A stretch of DNA of 64,000 nt from Streptomyces sp. DG2A-72 (GTDB lineage: Bacteria; Actinomycetota; Actinomycetes; Streptomycetales; Streptomycetaceae): NCBI RefSeq assembly GCF_030499575.1, contig NZ_JASTLC010000001.1, positions 7,588,001 to 7,652,000 on the forward strand. Reading direction: 5' to 3'. Shown in pieces: positions 44,910-53,596 of the stretch. The position numbers and the translations under genes are program-made. The number at the start of each line of letters is the position of its first letter. Position 1 is the stretch's first letter. The notes under the pieces were generated by a model, which saw only the letters and a list, made by a program, of their open reading frames with translations, was not told where the DNA came from and searched no databases.

Positions 44910-45986
44910 ATGAGAACCACGAACAAGTACATAGCCGTGGCCGTCGGGCTGGGCCTCGTCACGCTGTCCGCGTGCGGATCGTCGTCCGACTCCGCCGGCG
45001 GTGACTCCAAGACCGTCACGCTCGTCAGCCACGACTCCTGGGCCGTCTCCAAGAGCGTCATCGCCGAGTTTGAGAAGAAGTCCGGGTTCAAGGTCAAGGT
45101 CCTGGAGGACGGCGACGCCGGGCAGGCCGTCGACAAGGCGATCCTGACCAAGGACAACCCGCAGGGCGACGTCTTCTTCGGCGTCGACAACACCCTGCTC
45201 TCGCGGGCTCTCGACAACGACCTCTTCCAGTCGTACGAGCCGAAGGGCTCCGACCTGATCCTCCCCGAGTACCGGGTCGACCAGGACAAGCACCGCGTCA
45301 CGCCGATCGACACCGGCGACATCTGCGTCAACTACGACAAGGCGTACTTCAGCAAGCACAAGCTGACCCCGCCCACCTCCTTCGACGACCTGATCAAGCC
45401 CCAGTACAAGAACCTCCTCGTCACCGAGAACGCGTCCACCTCCTCACCGGGACTGGGCTTCGTCCTCGGCACCGCCGCCCAGTACGGCGACGACGGCTGG
45501 CAGGACTACTGGAAGAAGCTGAAGGCCAACGGCGTCAAGGTCGTCGACGGCTGGGAGCAGGCGTACAACGAGGAGTTCTCCGGTTCCGCCGGCGGCAAGA
45601 AGGCCAAGGCCGACCGGCCGCTCGTCGTCTCGTACGCCTCCTCGCCGCCCGCCGAGGTCATCTACGCCGACCCGAAGCCGGCCACCGCGCCGACCGCCGT
45701 CGCGACCGGTACGTGCTTCCGGCAGGTCGAGTACGCGGGGCTGCTGAGCAACGCGGGGAACACCGAGGGCGGCAAGGCGCTCCTCGACTTCATGCTCACC
45801 AAGACGTTCCAGGACGACATGCCGCTGAACATGTTCGTCTACCCGGTGCGTGAAGGCGCCCAGGTGCCCGAGGAGTTCACGAAGTACGGTCCGCAGGCCG
45901 AGGACCCCGAGACCATGGACCCGGCGAAGATCGCCGACAACCGTGACGACTGGGTCAAGTCATGGACTTCGCTCGTACTGAAGTAG
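44910..45986 (+). CDS. thiB: Thiamin ABC transporter substrate-binding lipoprotein
   Basis: 358 residues with a lipoprotein signal peptide ending at the lipobox LSAC (Cys22). The family 1/6-type binding protein shows TVTLVSHDSWAVSKSVIAEF, GDVFFGVDNTLLSRALD and TGDICVNYDKAYF, as in thiamin/thiamin pyrophosphate binders. It is anchored to the outer face of the membrane. Directly preceded by a TPP riboswitch and overlapping the permease gene by 25 bp. Confidence 0.93.
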   Translation: MRTTNKYIAVAVGLGLVTLSACGSSSDSAGGDSKTVTLVSHDSWAVSKSVIAEFEKKSGFKVKVLEDGDAGQAVDKAILTKDNPQGDVFFGVDNTLLSRALDNDLFQSYEPKGSDLILPEYRVDQDKHRVTPIDTGDICVNYDKAYFSKHKLTPPTSFDDLIKPQYKNLLVTENASTSSPGLGFVLGTAAQYGDDGWQDYWKKLKANGVKVVDGWEQAYNEEFSGSAGGKKAKADRPLVVSYASSPPAEVIYADPKPATAPTAVATGTCFRQVEYAGLLSNAGNTEGGKALLDFMLTKTFQDDMPLNMFVYPVREGAQVPEEFTKYGPQAEDPETMDPAKIADNRDDWVKSWTSLVLK

Positions 45987-47662
45987 CTGAAGCGGCTGAC
46001 GTAGCTGAAGCAGCCCGCCGCAAGGGACGCACGGGCGGCACGGCGGTGCGGCTCGGGCTCATGGCCGTGCCCGTCGCGTTCTTCGCGGTCTTCTTCGCCT
46101 ACCCCGTCGCCGCGATCCTCGCGCGCGGGCTCCATGTCGACGGAGCCTGGCAACTCGCCCGGATCTGGGACGTGGTGGCGCAGTCGGACATCCGTCATGT
46201 CCTGTGGTTCACGACCTGGCAGGCCCTCGCCTCCACCGCGCTCACCCTGCTCGTGGCGCTGCCCGGCGCCTACGTCTTCGCCCGTTTCGACTTCCCGGGC
46301 AAGCACGTCCTGCGGGCGATCGTCACCGTCCCCTTCGTGTTGCCGACGGTCGTCGTCGGTACGGCGTTCCTGGCACTCGTGGGCCGTGGCGGGCTGCTGG
46401 ACGAGCTGTGGGGCGTACGGCTGGACACGACCGTATGGGCGATCCTGCTGGCGCATGTCTTCTTCAACTACGCGGTCGTCGTACGGACGGTCGGCGGGCT
46501 CTGGGGGCAGCTCGACCCGCGGCAGGAAGAGGCCGCGCGGATGCTCGGGGCGTCGCCGCTCAAGGCCTGGCGTCAGGTCACCCTCCCGGCCCTGGCGCCG
46601 GCCGTGGCCGCCGCCGCGCTGATGGTGTTCCTGTTCACCTTCACCTCCTTCGGTGTGGTGCAGATCCTCGGTGGACCGGGCTTCTCGACGCTGGAGGTCG
46701 AGATCTACCGGCAGACCTCGGAGATCTTCGATCTGTCCACAGCCGCGGTGCTGACGATCATCCAGTTCGTCGCGGTCGGTGCGATCCTCGCGCTGCACGC
46801 CTGGACCGTACGGCGGCGGGAGAGCGCCCTGCGGCTTGTGGACGCGTCGGTGACGGCCCGGCGACCGCGCGGGGCGGGCCAGTGGGGGCTGCTGGCGGGC
46901 GTCCTCGCCTCCGTCGTCGTACTCCTGCTGCTGCCGTTGGCCGTGCTGGTGCAACGGTCGTTCGACGCGCCGGACTTCGGGTACTACCGGGCGCTGATGT
47001 CGTCCGACGGGGGCGTCTTCCTGGTGGCGCCGATCGAGGCGATCGGCAATTCGCTGCAGTACGCCGTCGTCGCCACCGTCATCGCCGTGGTGATCGGCGG
47101 TCTTGCCGCCGCCGCGCTCACCCGGCGGGACGCGGGCCGGTTCGTGCGCGGGTTCGACGCGCTGCTGATGCTGCCGCTCGGGGTGTCGGCGGTGACGGTC
47201 GGTTTCGGGTTCCTGATCGCGCTGGACGAGCCGCCGCTCGATCTGCGGGCTTCCTGGATCCTGGTGCCGCTCGCGCAGGCGCTGGTCGGTGTTCCGTTCG
47301 TCGTACGGACCATGCTGCCGGTGCTGCGGGCGGTGGACGCGCGGCTCAGGGAGGCGGCGGCCGTGCTCGGGGCGTCGCCCTGGCGGGTGTGGCGTGAGGT
47401 CGATCTGCCGATGGTGCGGCGGGCGTTGCTGATCGCGGCCGGGTTCGCCTTCGCGGTGTCGCTCGGGGAGTTCGGGGCGACCGTGTTCATCGCGCGGCCC
47501 GACAACCCGACGCTGCCGGTCGCGGTGGCCAAGCTGCTCGGGCGGGCCGGGGAACTCAACTACGGCCAGGCGATGGCCCTTTCGACGATTCTGATGGTGG
47601 TGTGCGCGGTGGCGCTGCTGGTGCTGGAGCGGCTGCGGACCGATCGGACGGGGGAGTTCTGA
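45962..47662 (+). CDS. thiP: Thiamin ABC transporter permease
   Basis: 566 residues with about twelve membrane helices and two binding-protein-dependent permease modules in one chain. Both contain the EAA loop (EEAARMLGASPLKAWRQVTL and REAAAVLGASPWRVWREVDL). The fused two-module form is typical for ThiP and iron permeases. It starts at ATG 45962 inside the thiB reading frame and ends on the thiQ start (TGATG). Confidence 0.93.
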   Translation: MDFARTEVAEAADVAEAARRKGRTGGTAVRLGLMAVPVAFFAVFFAYPVAAILARGLHVDGAWQLARIWDVVAQSDIRHVLWFTTWQALASTALTLLVALPGAYVFARFDFPGKHVLRAIVTVPFVLPTVVVGTAFLALVGRGGLLDELWGVRLDTTVWAILLAHVFFNYAVVVRTVGGLWGQLDPRQEEAARMLGASPLKAWRQVTLPALAPAVAAAALMVFLFTFTSFGVVQILGGPGFSTLEVEIYRQTSEIFDLSTAAVLTIIQFVAVGAILALHAWTVRRRESALRLVDASVTARRPRGAGQWGLLAGVLASVVVLLLLPLAVLVQRSFDAPDFGYYRALMSSDGGVFLVAPIEAIGNSLQYAVVATVIAVVIGGLAAAALTRRDAGRFVRGFDALLMLPLGVSAVTVGFGFLIALDEPPLDLRASWILVPLAQALVGVPFVVRTMLPVLRAVDARLREAAAVLGASPWRVWREVDLPMVRRALLIAAGFAFAVSLGEFGATVFIARPDNPTLPVAVAKLLGRAGELNYGQAMALSTILMVVCAVALLVLERLRTDRTGEF

Positions 47663-48684
47663 TGCTGCTGGCCATCGACGACGCGACCGTACGGTTCGGC
47701 GGGCGGGCCGTGCTCGACGCGGTCGGCCTGGGGGTCGCCGAGCACGAGATCGTGTGCGTGCTCGGGCCCAGCGGCAGCGGCAAGTCGACGCTGCTGCGGG
47801 CGGTGGCGGGGCTGCAACCCCTCGACTCCGGGCGGGTGTTGCTCGACGGGCGCGATCAGTCGGGGGTGCCCGCGCATCGGCGTGGGGTGGGGCTGATGTT
47901 CCAGGACCATCAGCTGTTCCCGCAGCGGGACGTGGGCGGCAATGTTGCCTTCGGGTTGCGGATGCACGGGGCGTCGAAGGGGCAACAGGCCGAGCGGGTA
48001 CGGGAGTTGCTGGACCTCGTCGGCCTGCCGGGCGCCACGGGCCGGGCCGTCGCGTCCCTCTCCGGGGGTGAGCAGCAGCGGGTGGCGCTGGCCCGTGCGC
48101 TCGCGCCGCAGCCCCGGGTGCTGATGCTGGACGAGCCACTGGGGCAGCTCGACCGTTCGCTGCGGGAGCGGCTGGTCGTCGAACTCCGGGAACTCTTCGG
48201 CCGGTTGGGCACGACTGTGCTCGCCGTCACCCACGACCAGGGTGAAGCCTTCGCGCTCGCCGACCGGGTCGTGGTGATGCGGGACGGGCGGATCGCCCAG
48301 ACCGGGACGCCGCTGGAGGTCTGGCAGCGGCCGGTGGACGAGTTCGTGGCGCGCTTCCTCGGCTTCGACAACGTGGTGCGGGGAACGGTCAGCGGGGCTG
48401 CCGCGGACACACCCTGGGGCAAGGTGCCGGTCGGTGAGAGCGCCGCGCAGGGGACACGGACGCTCCTCGTACGGCCCGCCGGCGTACGGCTGGTCTCCGC
48501 CGACGCGGGTCTGCGCTGCACAGTGACCGCCCGCACCTTCAAGGGCACCCATGTCGCCGTCCACCTCCAGCCGGCGGACGCGCCGCGGCTCGAAGCGGCG
48601 TGCGCGCTGCGGGAGGCGCCGGAGATGGGGGACTCGGTCGGGGTGGAGTTCGACGCGGCCGAAATCGTCGTGCTCGACCGGTAG
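47662..48684 (+). CDS. thiQ: Thiamin ABC transporter ATP-binding protein
   Basis: 340 residues. It has Walker A GPSGSGKST, Q-loop MFQDHQLFPQRDV, signature LSGGEQQRVALARAL, Walker B VLMLDEPLGQLD and the switch His in VTHDQ. A C-terminal TOBE-like regulatory domain (about 245-340) makes it longer than the E. coli ThiQ. It completes the riboswitch-controlled thiBPQ operon. Confidence 0.93.
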   Translation: MLLAIDDATVRFGGRAVLDAVGLGVAEHEIVCVLGPSGSGKSTLLRAVAGLQPLDSGRVLLDGRDQSGVPAHRRGVGLMFQDHQLFPQRDVGGNVAFGLRMHGASKGQQAERVRELLDLVGLPGATGRAVASLSGGEQQRVALARALAPQPRVLMLDEPLGQLDRSLRERLVVELRELFGRLGTTVLAVTHDQGEAFALADRVVVMRDGRIAQTGTPLEVWQRPVDEFVARFLGFDNVVRGTVSGAAADTPWGKVPVGESAAQGTRTLLVRPAGVRLVSADAGLRCTVTARTFKGTHVAVHLQPADAPRLEAACALREAPEMGDSVGVEFDAAEIVVLDR

Positions 48685-48706
48685 CGGGACCTCTAGGGTC
48701 GGCGGC

Positions 48707-49504
48707 ATGACGCTGCTTGCGCATGACCGCTACTGCGATGAGATTGCCCACCAGGTGGGCCGGTTGAGGGCGGTGGTGACATCCGGGGCCGACCTCTCCG
48801 CCACCGTGCCGACCTGTCCGGAGTGGTCGCTGGAACATCTCGTACGGCATACGGGTGGTGCCCTGCGCTGGGTCGAGCTGCTGGTGCGGACGCGCGCGCC
48901 GGAGGAGATCCCTGAGGACGAGGTGCCGCTGGTCCATGGTCCCGAGGCCAGCGGCGACCCCGACGCGCTGGACGCCTGGCTCGCGGAAACCGGCGAGATG
49001 GTGATCGCCGCGCTGCGCGAGGCCGGCCCCGATGCGAAGGTCTGGGCGTGGGCCGGGATCCACACCTCGGGCTTCTGGGCGCGCCGGATGACCCACGAAC
49101 TCACCGTCCACCGCGCCGACGCCACGCTCGCCGCCGGACTGCCCTACGAGGTCGCGCCGGACGTGGCGGCCGACGCGATCGAAGAGTGGCTGCGGATCAT
49201 CGAGTTCGTGCAGCGGACGATGCCGCACGACGCGGCGGTGGAACTGCGCGGGCCCGGTCGCAGCATCCACCTGCACGCGACCGACATGACCCCCGAGGTG
49301 AACGGCGAGTGGGTCATCGAGCTCGGCGAGGAGGGCGTCTCCTGGCGGCGTGGGCACGAGAAGGCGACGGTTGCCCTGCGCGGCCCGCTCACCGCCGTAC
49401 TGCTCGCCTTTTACCGACGGCTGCCGCTGGACAGCCCGGAGTTGGAGGTCCTCGGGGAGCGGGAGCTGCTGGAGTTCTGGCTGGAGCGGGCGACGTTCGG
49501 GTGA
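48707..49504 (+). CDS. Maleylpyruvate isomerase family (mycothiol-dependent/DinB-like) protein
   Basis: 265 residues. The N-terminal DinB-like/mycothiol-dependent domain shows TVPTCPEWSLEHLVRHTGGA, a His-containing WARRMTHELTVHRAD, and a C-terminal domain with EVNGEWVIELGEEG. Such proteins use mycothiol, the actinobacterial thiol, as cofactor; the substrate is unknown. It is 22 bp after thiQ, but a role in thiamin uptake is not indicated. Confidence 0.85.
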   Translation: MTLLAHDRYCDEIAHQVGRLRAVVTSGADLSATVPTCPEWSLEHLVRHTGGALRWVELLVRTRAPEEIPEDEVPLVHGPEASGDPDALDAWLAETGEMVIAALREAGPDAKVWAWAGIHTSGFWARRMTHELTVHRADATLAAGLPYEVAPDVAADAIEEWLRIIEFVQRTMPHDAAVELRGPGRSIHLHATDMTPEVNGEWVIELGEEGVSWRRGHEKATVALRGPLTAVLLAFYRRLPLDSPELEVLGERELLEFWLERATFG

Positions 49505-49523
49505 GGTGACATGGGGCATGGGT

Positions 49524-49553
49524 GTGGCCCGTCCCGAGTGCGGGACGGGCCAC
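49524..49553. terminator. Bidirectional terminator
   Basis: GTGGCCCGTCCCG (49524-49536) and CGGGACGGGCCAC (49541-49553) form a 13-bp perfect stem with the loop AGTG between convergent genes. Confidence 0.92.
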
Positions 49554-49577
49554 AGTGGTGCGGTGGTGCCTGGGGTG

Positions 49578-50279
49578 TCAGCGGCCGCTGTTCGCCCCGC
49601 GGCGGCGGAAGCCGAAGTAGACGGCGGCGCCGCCCACGGCGACCAGGGCTGCCGCGATACCGGCGATGATGCCGGTGTTGGAGTTGGCGCCGGTCTCGGC
49701 GAGGTTGGAGTCACCGGCCGCCGGGGACGGGGCGTTGCTCGGGGTGTCCGCGGGCGGCGTGCTGTCGCTCTCCGAGGCCGACGGGGTCGGGGTGGGCGTG
49801 TCGGACTCGGCCGGAGTGGAGGGGGCCTCCGACGGCGTCGGCGTGGCCGGCGGGGTCGGGTTCTCCTCCTTCTTGCAGGCCGTGGCCGGGGTGACGAGGT
49901 TGGGCTTGATGTCCTCGTCCACGTAGGGCGCGGCGTCGACGTGGATACGGTACTCCGCGTTCGGCTTCCAGTTCTCGGTGAAGGTGATGGTCACACCCTC
50001 GCGCGAGCCCTTGACCACCTGCTCGCCGACCTTCTTCAGGTCGGCGCCGTTGTTCTGCAGGTACACGGTGACGGTCGCCGGAACACCCGCGGGGTCCACG
50101 TCGGTGACGGTGATGACACCCTTGTCACCGTCGCACTTGGCTGCGGCCGAGAACTCATTGATGTTGCAGGCGAGGGCGTTGCCCGCGGAACCGAGCGCAA
50201 GCGCGGCCGAGGCGGAGGCGACACCGAGGATGCGCACGGAACGTGCGACGGTACGGCGGGATAGGGACAGGACTGCCAC
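49578..50279 (-). CDS. LAETG-anchored cell wall surface protein
   Basis: 233 residues. Signal peptide (1-37, ending GNALA), a small domain with three cysteines ([22 protein letters not shown]), then a Thr/Pro/Ser-rich stalk. It ends with the sorting signal LAETG at 193-197, a hydrophobic helix and [10 protein letters not shown]. LAxTG is the form recognised by class E sortases of Streptomyces. The product should be covalently linked to peptidoglycan. GTG 50279 has AAGGA upstream and a near-consensus promoter at 50361-50388. The function of the exposed domain is unknown. Confidence 0.88.
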   Translation of the reverse strand: MAVLSLSRRTVARSVRILGVASASAALALGSAGNALACNINEFSAAAKCDGDKGVITVTDVDPAGVPATVTVYLQNNGADLKKVGEQVVKGSREGVTITFTENWKPNAEYRIHVDAAPYVDEDIKPNLVTPATACKKEENPTPPATPTPSEAPSTPAESDTPTPTPSASESDSTPPADTPSNAPSPAAGDSNLAETGANSNTGIIAGIAAALVAVGGAAVYFGFRRRGANSGR

Positions 50280-50360
50280 GTTTGTCCTTCATGTGATGCG
50301 TAAATGCGGGGGGCTGAAGGGGTGTTGATGGGACACCAACACTCCCCGGAGTCTCACAGA

Positions 50361-50388
50361 TGTATAAGCGCCGCATAAGCAGTGTCAA
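50361..50388 (-). promoter_or_regulatory. Near-consensus promoter of the LAETG protein gene
   Basis: On the minus strand TTGACA (50388-50383) and TATACA (50366-50361) are separated by 16 bp. This is unusually close to the vegetative consensus for Streptomyces. The leader would be about 75 nt. Confidence 0.75.
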
Positions 50389-50426
50389 CGCATATGCGCG
50401 ACACGGCCCTCGGCTTTGCCTTCTTA

Positions 50427-51551
50427 TTAACCGCCGACACGTTTCAGTGCCGCCGGCGCGTCCTCGATTCGGTCGACCAGGGCGATTCGGGCCTCCATCG
50501 ACCGGCCCCGCGCCAGCGCCTGCAGCAGCGGCCAGGTCGGCAGCCGCTCCGTCCAGTGCGCACGGTTCACCAGCACCATGGGCGTGGGCTCGCCTCGCGA
50601 CTCGTAGTAGTTCGGCGTCGCGTTGTCGAAGATCTCCTGTACGGTCCCGGCGGCGCCCGGCAGGAAGACGACACCCGCGGTGGAGCGGGCCAGCAGGCCG
50701 TCCTCGCGGGTGGCGTTGGCGAAGTACTTGGCGATGTGCGCGGCGAACGCGTTGGGCGGCTCATGGCCGTAGAACCAGGTCGGGATGCCCACCGAAGAAC
50801 CGCCGTCCGGCCAGCGCTCACGGACCTCGAACGCGGCGCGCGCCCAGTCGGTGATCGACGGGACGAACTTCGGGGTCTTCCCGAGGAGTTGGAGCGCTTC
50901 GGTGAGCATCTCGTCGCCGAAGGGGGCCGCGTACGCGCCGAGATTCGCCGCCTCCATCGCGCCCGGCCCGCCGCCCGTGGCGACGGTGAAACCGGCCCGG
51001 GCCAGCTCGCGGCCGAGACGTGCGGCACCGGCGTACTCCTCGGTGCCGCGCGCCATGGCATGCCCGCCCATGACGCCGACCACCCGGGCGCCGACGAGGA
51101 GTTCGTCAAGAGCGTCCGAGACCGCGTCGTCGTGGATGGCGCGCAGCATGGAACCGAATATGTCGCCGTCCGACTTGGTCCGCTGGAACCAGGCGTACGA
51201 GAGGGCGTCCGGTGTCGCCTCGTAACCCTTGTCGAGCGAGGCGAACAACTCGGCGGGCGAGTAGACGAAGCCGCGGTACGGGTCGAAGGGGAGGCCCGGG
51301 ACCGGCGGGAAGACCAGGGACCCCGAGGCGCGCACCTGAGCGGCGGCCTCGGGGTCCATCGGGCAGCCGAGGAAGACGGCGCCCGTGGCGTCCACGGTCA
51401 GCAGGACGTCCGTACGGTCCGTCAGATCGACGGCCTGGACACGGTGATGGGCGAGCGAGCCGACCGTTGCGACCACCTCGTCGAACTCGGCGAGGGACTC
51501 GATCTCACGGTCGTGGGAGGGGTCGAATGTATGGGCGGGTGTCGAGTGCAC
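50427..51551 (-). CDS. LOG-like Rossmann-fold protein
   Basis: 374 residues. The C-terminal half carries the LOG/lysine-decarboxylase-like fold with VVGVMGGHAMARGTEEY, ATGGGPGAMEAANLGAY and, in place of PGGxGTxxE, LPGAAGTVQEIFDNATPNYY. The first half (about 1-120) is a separate region with no family I know. Standard LOG enzymes release the base from nucleoside monophosphates; activity here is uncertain. GTG 51551 is preceded by TAGCAT with six bases between, so a leaderless message is likely. Confidence 0.75.
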   Translation of the reverse strand: MHSTPAHTFDPSHDREIESLAEFDEVVATVGSLAHHRVQAVDLTDRTDVLLTVDATGAVFLGCPMDPEAAAQVRASGSLVFPPVPGLPFDPYRGFVYSPAELFASLDKGYEATPDALSYAWFQRTKSDGDIFGSMLRAIHDDAVSDALDELLVGARVVGVMGGHAMARGTEEYAGAARLGRELARAGFTVATGGGPGAMEAANLGAYAAPFGDEMLTEALQLLGKTPKFVPSITDWARAAFEVRERWPDGGSSVGIPTWFYGHEPPNAFAAHIAKYFANATREDGLLARSTAGVVFLPGAAGTVQEIFDNATPNYYESRGEPTPMVLVNRAHWTERLPTWPLLQALARGRSMEARIALVDRIEDAPAALKRVGG

Positions 51552-51591
51552 GCGCCTATGCTAGGTGCTCCGCGGTGTGCCGGGATGGGTC

Positions 51592-51674
51592 GTCTTTCGG
51601 CTGCGGGTCCGTTGTGGCTGGTCGCGCCCACGCGGCGGAGCCGCATATCGATACAGCCCCGCGCCCCTTGGGGC
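51592..51674 (-). repeat. Dispersed repeat family A, copy 2
   Basis: Minus strand reads GCCCCAAGGGGCGCGGGGCT onwards to GACCCGCAGCCGAAAGACG. It lies in the 146-bp gap between the LOG-like and VOC genes and matches the smc hinge insert at nearly every position. It includes the complementary pair GCGGCTCCGCCGC. Confidence 0.88.
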
Positions 51675-51697
51675 GTTGCAGCGCCGCAGCCGACTGG

Positions 51698-52105
51698 TCA
51701 GCCTTCTACCGCTGCCGGGTCCATCCAGATGACCTCCCAGGTGTGGCCGTCGAGGTCGTCGAAGGCGCGGCCGTACATGAAGCCCTGGTCCTGGGCCTCG
51801 CCGGTGGGCGAACCGCCCAGGGCGATCGCCCTGTCGACCAGTTCGTCGACTTTCTCGCGGCTCTCCGCGCTCAGCGCGATCAGAACCTGGCTGGTCTTCG
51901 TGGCGTCCGCGATCTCCTTCTTGGTGAAGGTCGAGTAGAACGACTTCTTGAGCAGCATCGCCACGATCGTGTCGCTGATCACGACCGAGGCCGCGTTCTC
52001 GTCGCTGAACTGCGCGTTGATCGAGTAGCCCAGCTCCGTGAAGAACTTCTTCGAGGCGTCGAGGTCGTTCACGGGCAGGTTCAGGAAGATCATCTGCTGG
52101 TACAT
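51698..52105 (-). CDS. VOC (glyoxalase/bleomycin resistance) family protein
   Basis: 135 residues, start MYQQMIFLNLPVNDLDASKK at ATG 52105. It has the beta-alpha-beta-beta-beta repeats of the vicinal oxygen chelate fold, FFTELGYSINAQFSDEN in the first half and GFMYGRAFDDLDGHTWEVIW at the end. It belongs to the PhnB/YdeM-like subgroup with few metal ligands. The function is unknown. Confidence 0.87.
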   Translation of the reverse strand: MYQQMIFLNLPVNDLDASKKFFTELGYSINAQFSDENAASVVISDTIVAMLLKKSFYSTFTKKEIADATKTSQVLIALSAESREKVDELVDRAIALGGSPTGEAQDQGFMYGRAFDDLDGHTWEVIWMDPAAVEG

Positions 52106-52213
52106 CGTGGTCTCTCCCATCGAGTTCGTGTCGTTACGTGGGGGTAGACCCAAGGGTCGCGCAGAAATCATCGCCGTATGACGACTTTTTTCGTACGTCT
52201 TCTCGTACGAGGC

Positions 52214-53596
52214 TCAGCCGACGGCCATCGGCAGCGCCGCCAGCTCGGCGACGATCAGGGTGAGCGGGCCGAACAGGGCCAGCAGGGCGCCGGCGCGGAG
52301 GGCGGCGGCGCTGCGGAGCATGGCGGCGGGGGCACCGAGGCGCAGGAGGGCGGCGGTGGTGTCGGCGCGGGCCTGCTTCGCCTCCACGGCGGCGGTGAGG
52401 AGGGTGGCCGCGGTGCAGCCGACGACCACCAGGGCGCCGAGGTCGGTGAGCGAGCCGAGGGGCTGGACCTCGGTGTCGTGGACGAGGGCGGTCGTGTACG
52501 CCGCCGAGGCCACGGCGCAGACGATGCCCAGGGGGCGGCCGATGCGGGCGGACTCCTCCATGAGGACGCGGCCTGCGAGGAGGCGCAGGGCGCCGGGGTG
52601 GGCGGACTGGAGGAGGCGGCCGCAGAGGTGGGTGAGGCCGGGGGCGGCGAGGGCGAGGCCGAGGGCGGTGAGGGCCCAGCCCGCGAGGAGGCCGGGGGAG
52701 GTGGGGTCTGCGGTGCGGCTGGCGTAGGCCTCTACGGTGAGGCCCGCGGCGAGGACGGTGATGCCCCAGGGGAGGCCGCGGGGTGCTTCGCGGGGGGCCG
52801 GGGGGTCGAGGTGAGCGTCGACCGGTGCGGCGTCCGGCGTTGCTGCTGGGGGGTCGGTCGCGCTGCCCGGCGCCGGCGGGGTGCCACCTGCGCCCACCGG
52901 TGCGGCCCCAGCGGCACGACTGCCCGCAGCCTGACGGCTGTCTGCGGCTTGATGGGTGTCTGCGGCCTTTCGCCCTAGGCGCGCGCCGAATCTTCCGTAC
53001 GCTCCGAACGTCTCCCGTGCCCCCGCCAGCCCGTACGCACCGAAGCGGCCGTATTTCCTCGGGGCTCCGTGGTGTGCGGGCCTGCGTGGGTCCTTTGGGC
53101 GGAGGGCCAGGGCTGTGGAGAGGGAGGCGATGGCCGGTACCAGGGTGAGCAGGGTGAGGGTTGCCGGGAGGGGGAGGGGCTGACCGGTGGCCAGGTAGTC
53201 GGTTGCCGCGCCGGCGAATGGTACGCCCGTGAGGTCGCCTCGTAGGTGGAGGAAGGCCAGGAGGGCGAGGAGGGAGCCGACGGTGGTGGCGAGGGCCGTT
53301 GTGAGGGCGGAGGTGATCATCAGGCGGCCGGGGCCCAGGCCGATGGCGGAGAGGCCGGGGCGGGGTTTGGTTCCCGGGTCCGTGCGGGCCACCGCCACGG
53401 CGAAGTAGACGGTGGTCGCGAGGGGGGCCGTGCACCAGGTCAGGCGGAGGGTCGACGCGGCGGGGTCCTGGTGGGACATCGCGTGGCCCAGGGCGGAGAG
53501 AAGCAGGAAGCCCGTCGCGGCCGAGGCCGCGGCCACCGCGAGGCGGCGCAGATGTACGGCGGGCTGGGCGACGCGGGTCAGACGGAGAGCGAGCAC
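52214..53596 (-). CDS. ABC transporter permease with long cytoplasmic linker
   Basis: 460 residues. Hydrophobic segments lie at about 20-40, 55-70, 95-115, 135-160, then 265-290, 300-320, 355-380 and 430-455, an FtsX-like arrangement. Between residues about 165 and 260 there is a low-complexity linker with repeats (GRFGAYG, FGAYGRFGAR). Within it a copy of dispersed repeat B is translated in frame (about 223-246). GTG 53596 overlaps the end of the ATPase gene by 19 bp. Together they form an exporter of unknown substrate. Confidence 0.78.
   Translation of the reverse strand: MLALRLTRVAQPAVHLRRLAVAAASAATGFLLLSALGHAMSHQDPAASTLRLTWCTAPLATTVYFAVAVARTDPGTKPRPGLSAIGLGPGRLMITSALTTALATTVGSLLALLAFLHLRGDLTGVPFAGAATDYLATGQPLPLPATLTLLTLVPAIASLSTALALRPKDPRRPAHHGAPRKYGRFGAYGLAGARETFGAYGRFGARLGRKAADTHQAADSRQAAGSRAAGAAPVGAGGTPPAPGSATDPPAATPDAAPVDAHLDPPAPREAPRGLPWGITVLAAGLTVEAYASRTADPTSPGLLAGWALTALGLALAAPGLTHLCGRLLQSAHPGALRLLAGRVLMEESARIGRPLGIVCAVASAAYTTALVHDTEVQPLGSLTDLGALVVVGCTAATLLTAAVEAKQARADTTAALLRLGAPAAMLRSAAALRAGALLALFGPLTLIVAELAALPMAVG
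52861..52929 (+). repeat. Dispersed repeat family B, copy 3, inside a permease gene
   Basis: Runs from CGCTGCCCGGCGCCGGCGGG through GTGCCACCTGCGCCCACCGG to GCGGCACGACTGCCCGCAG. It differs from copy 2 at about ten positions. It is translated on the opposite strand as AAGSRAAGAAPVGAGGTPPA in the linker of the permease. Confidence 0.8.

Noticed and set aside
45839..48139. 766-codon antisense frame opposite thiP/thiQ
   Set aside because: Arg/Pro/His-rich without family features, and opposite a complete ABC operon.
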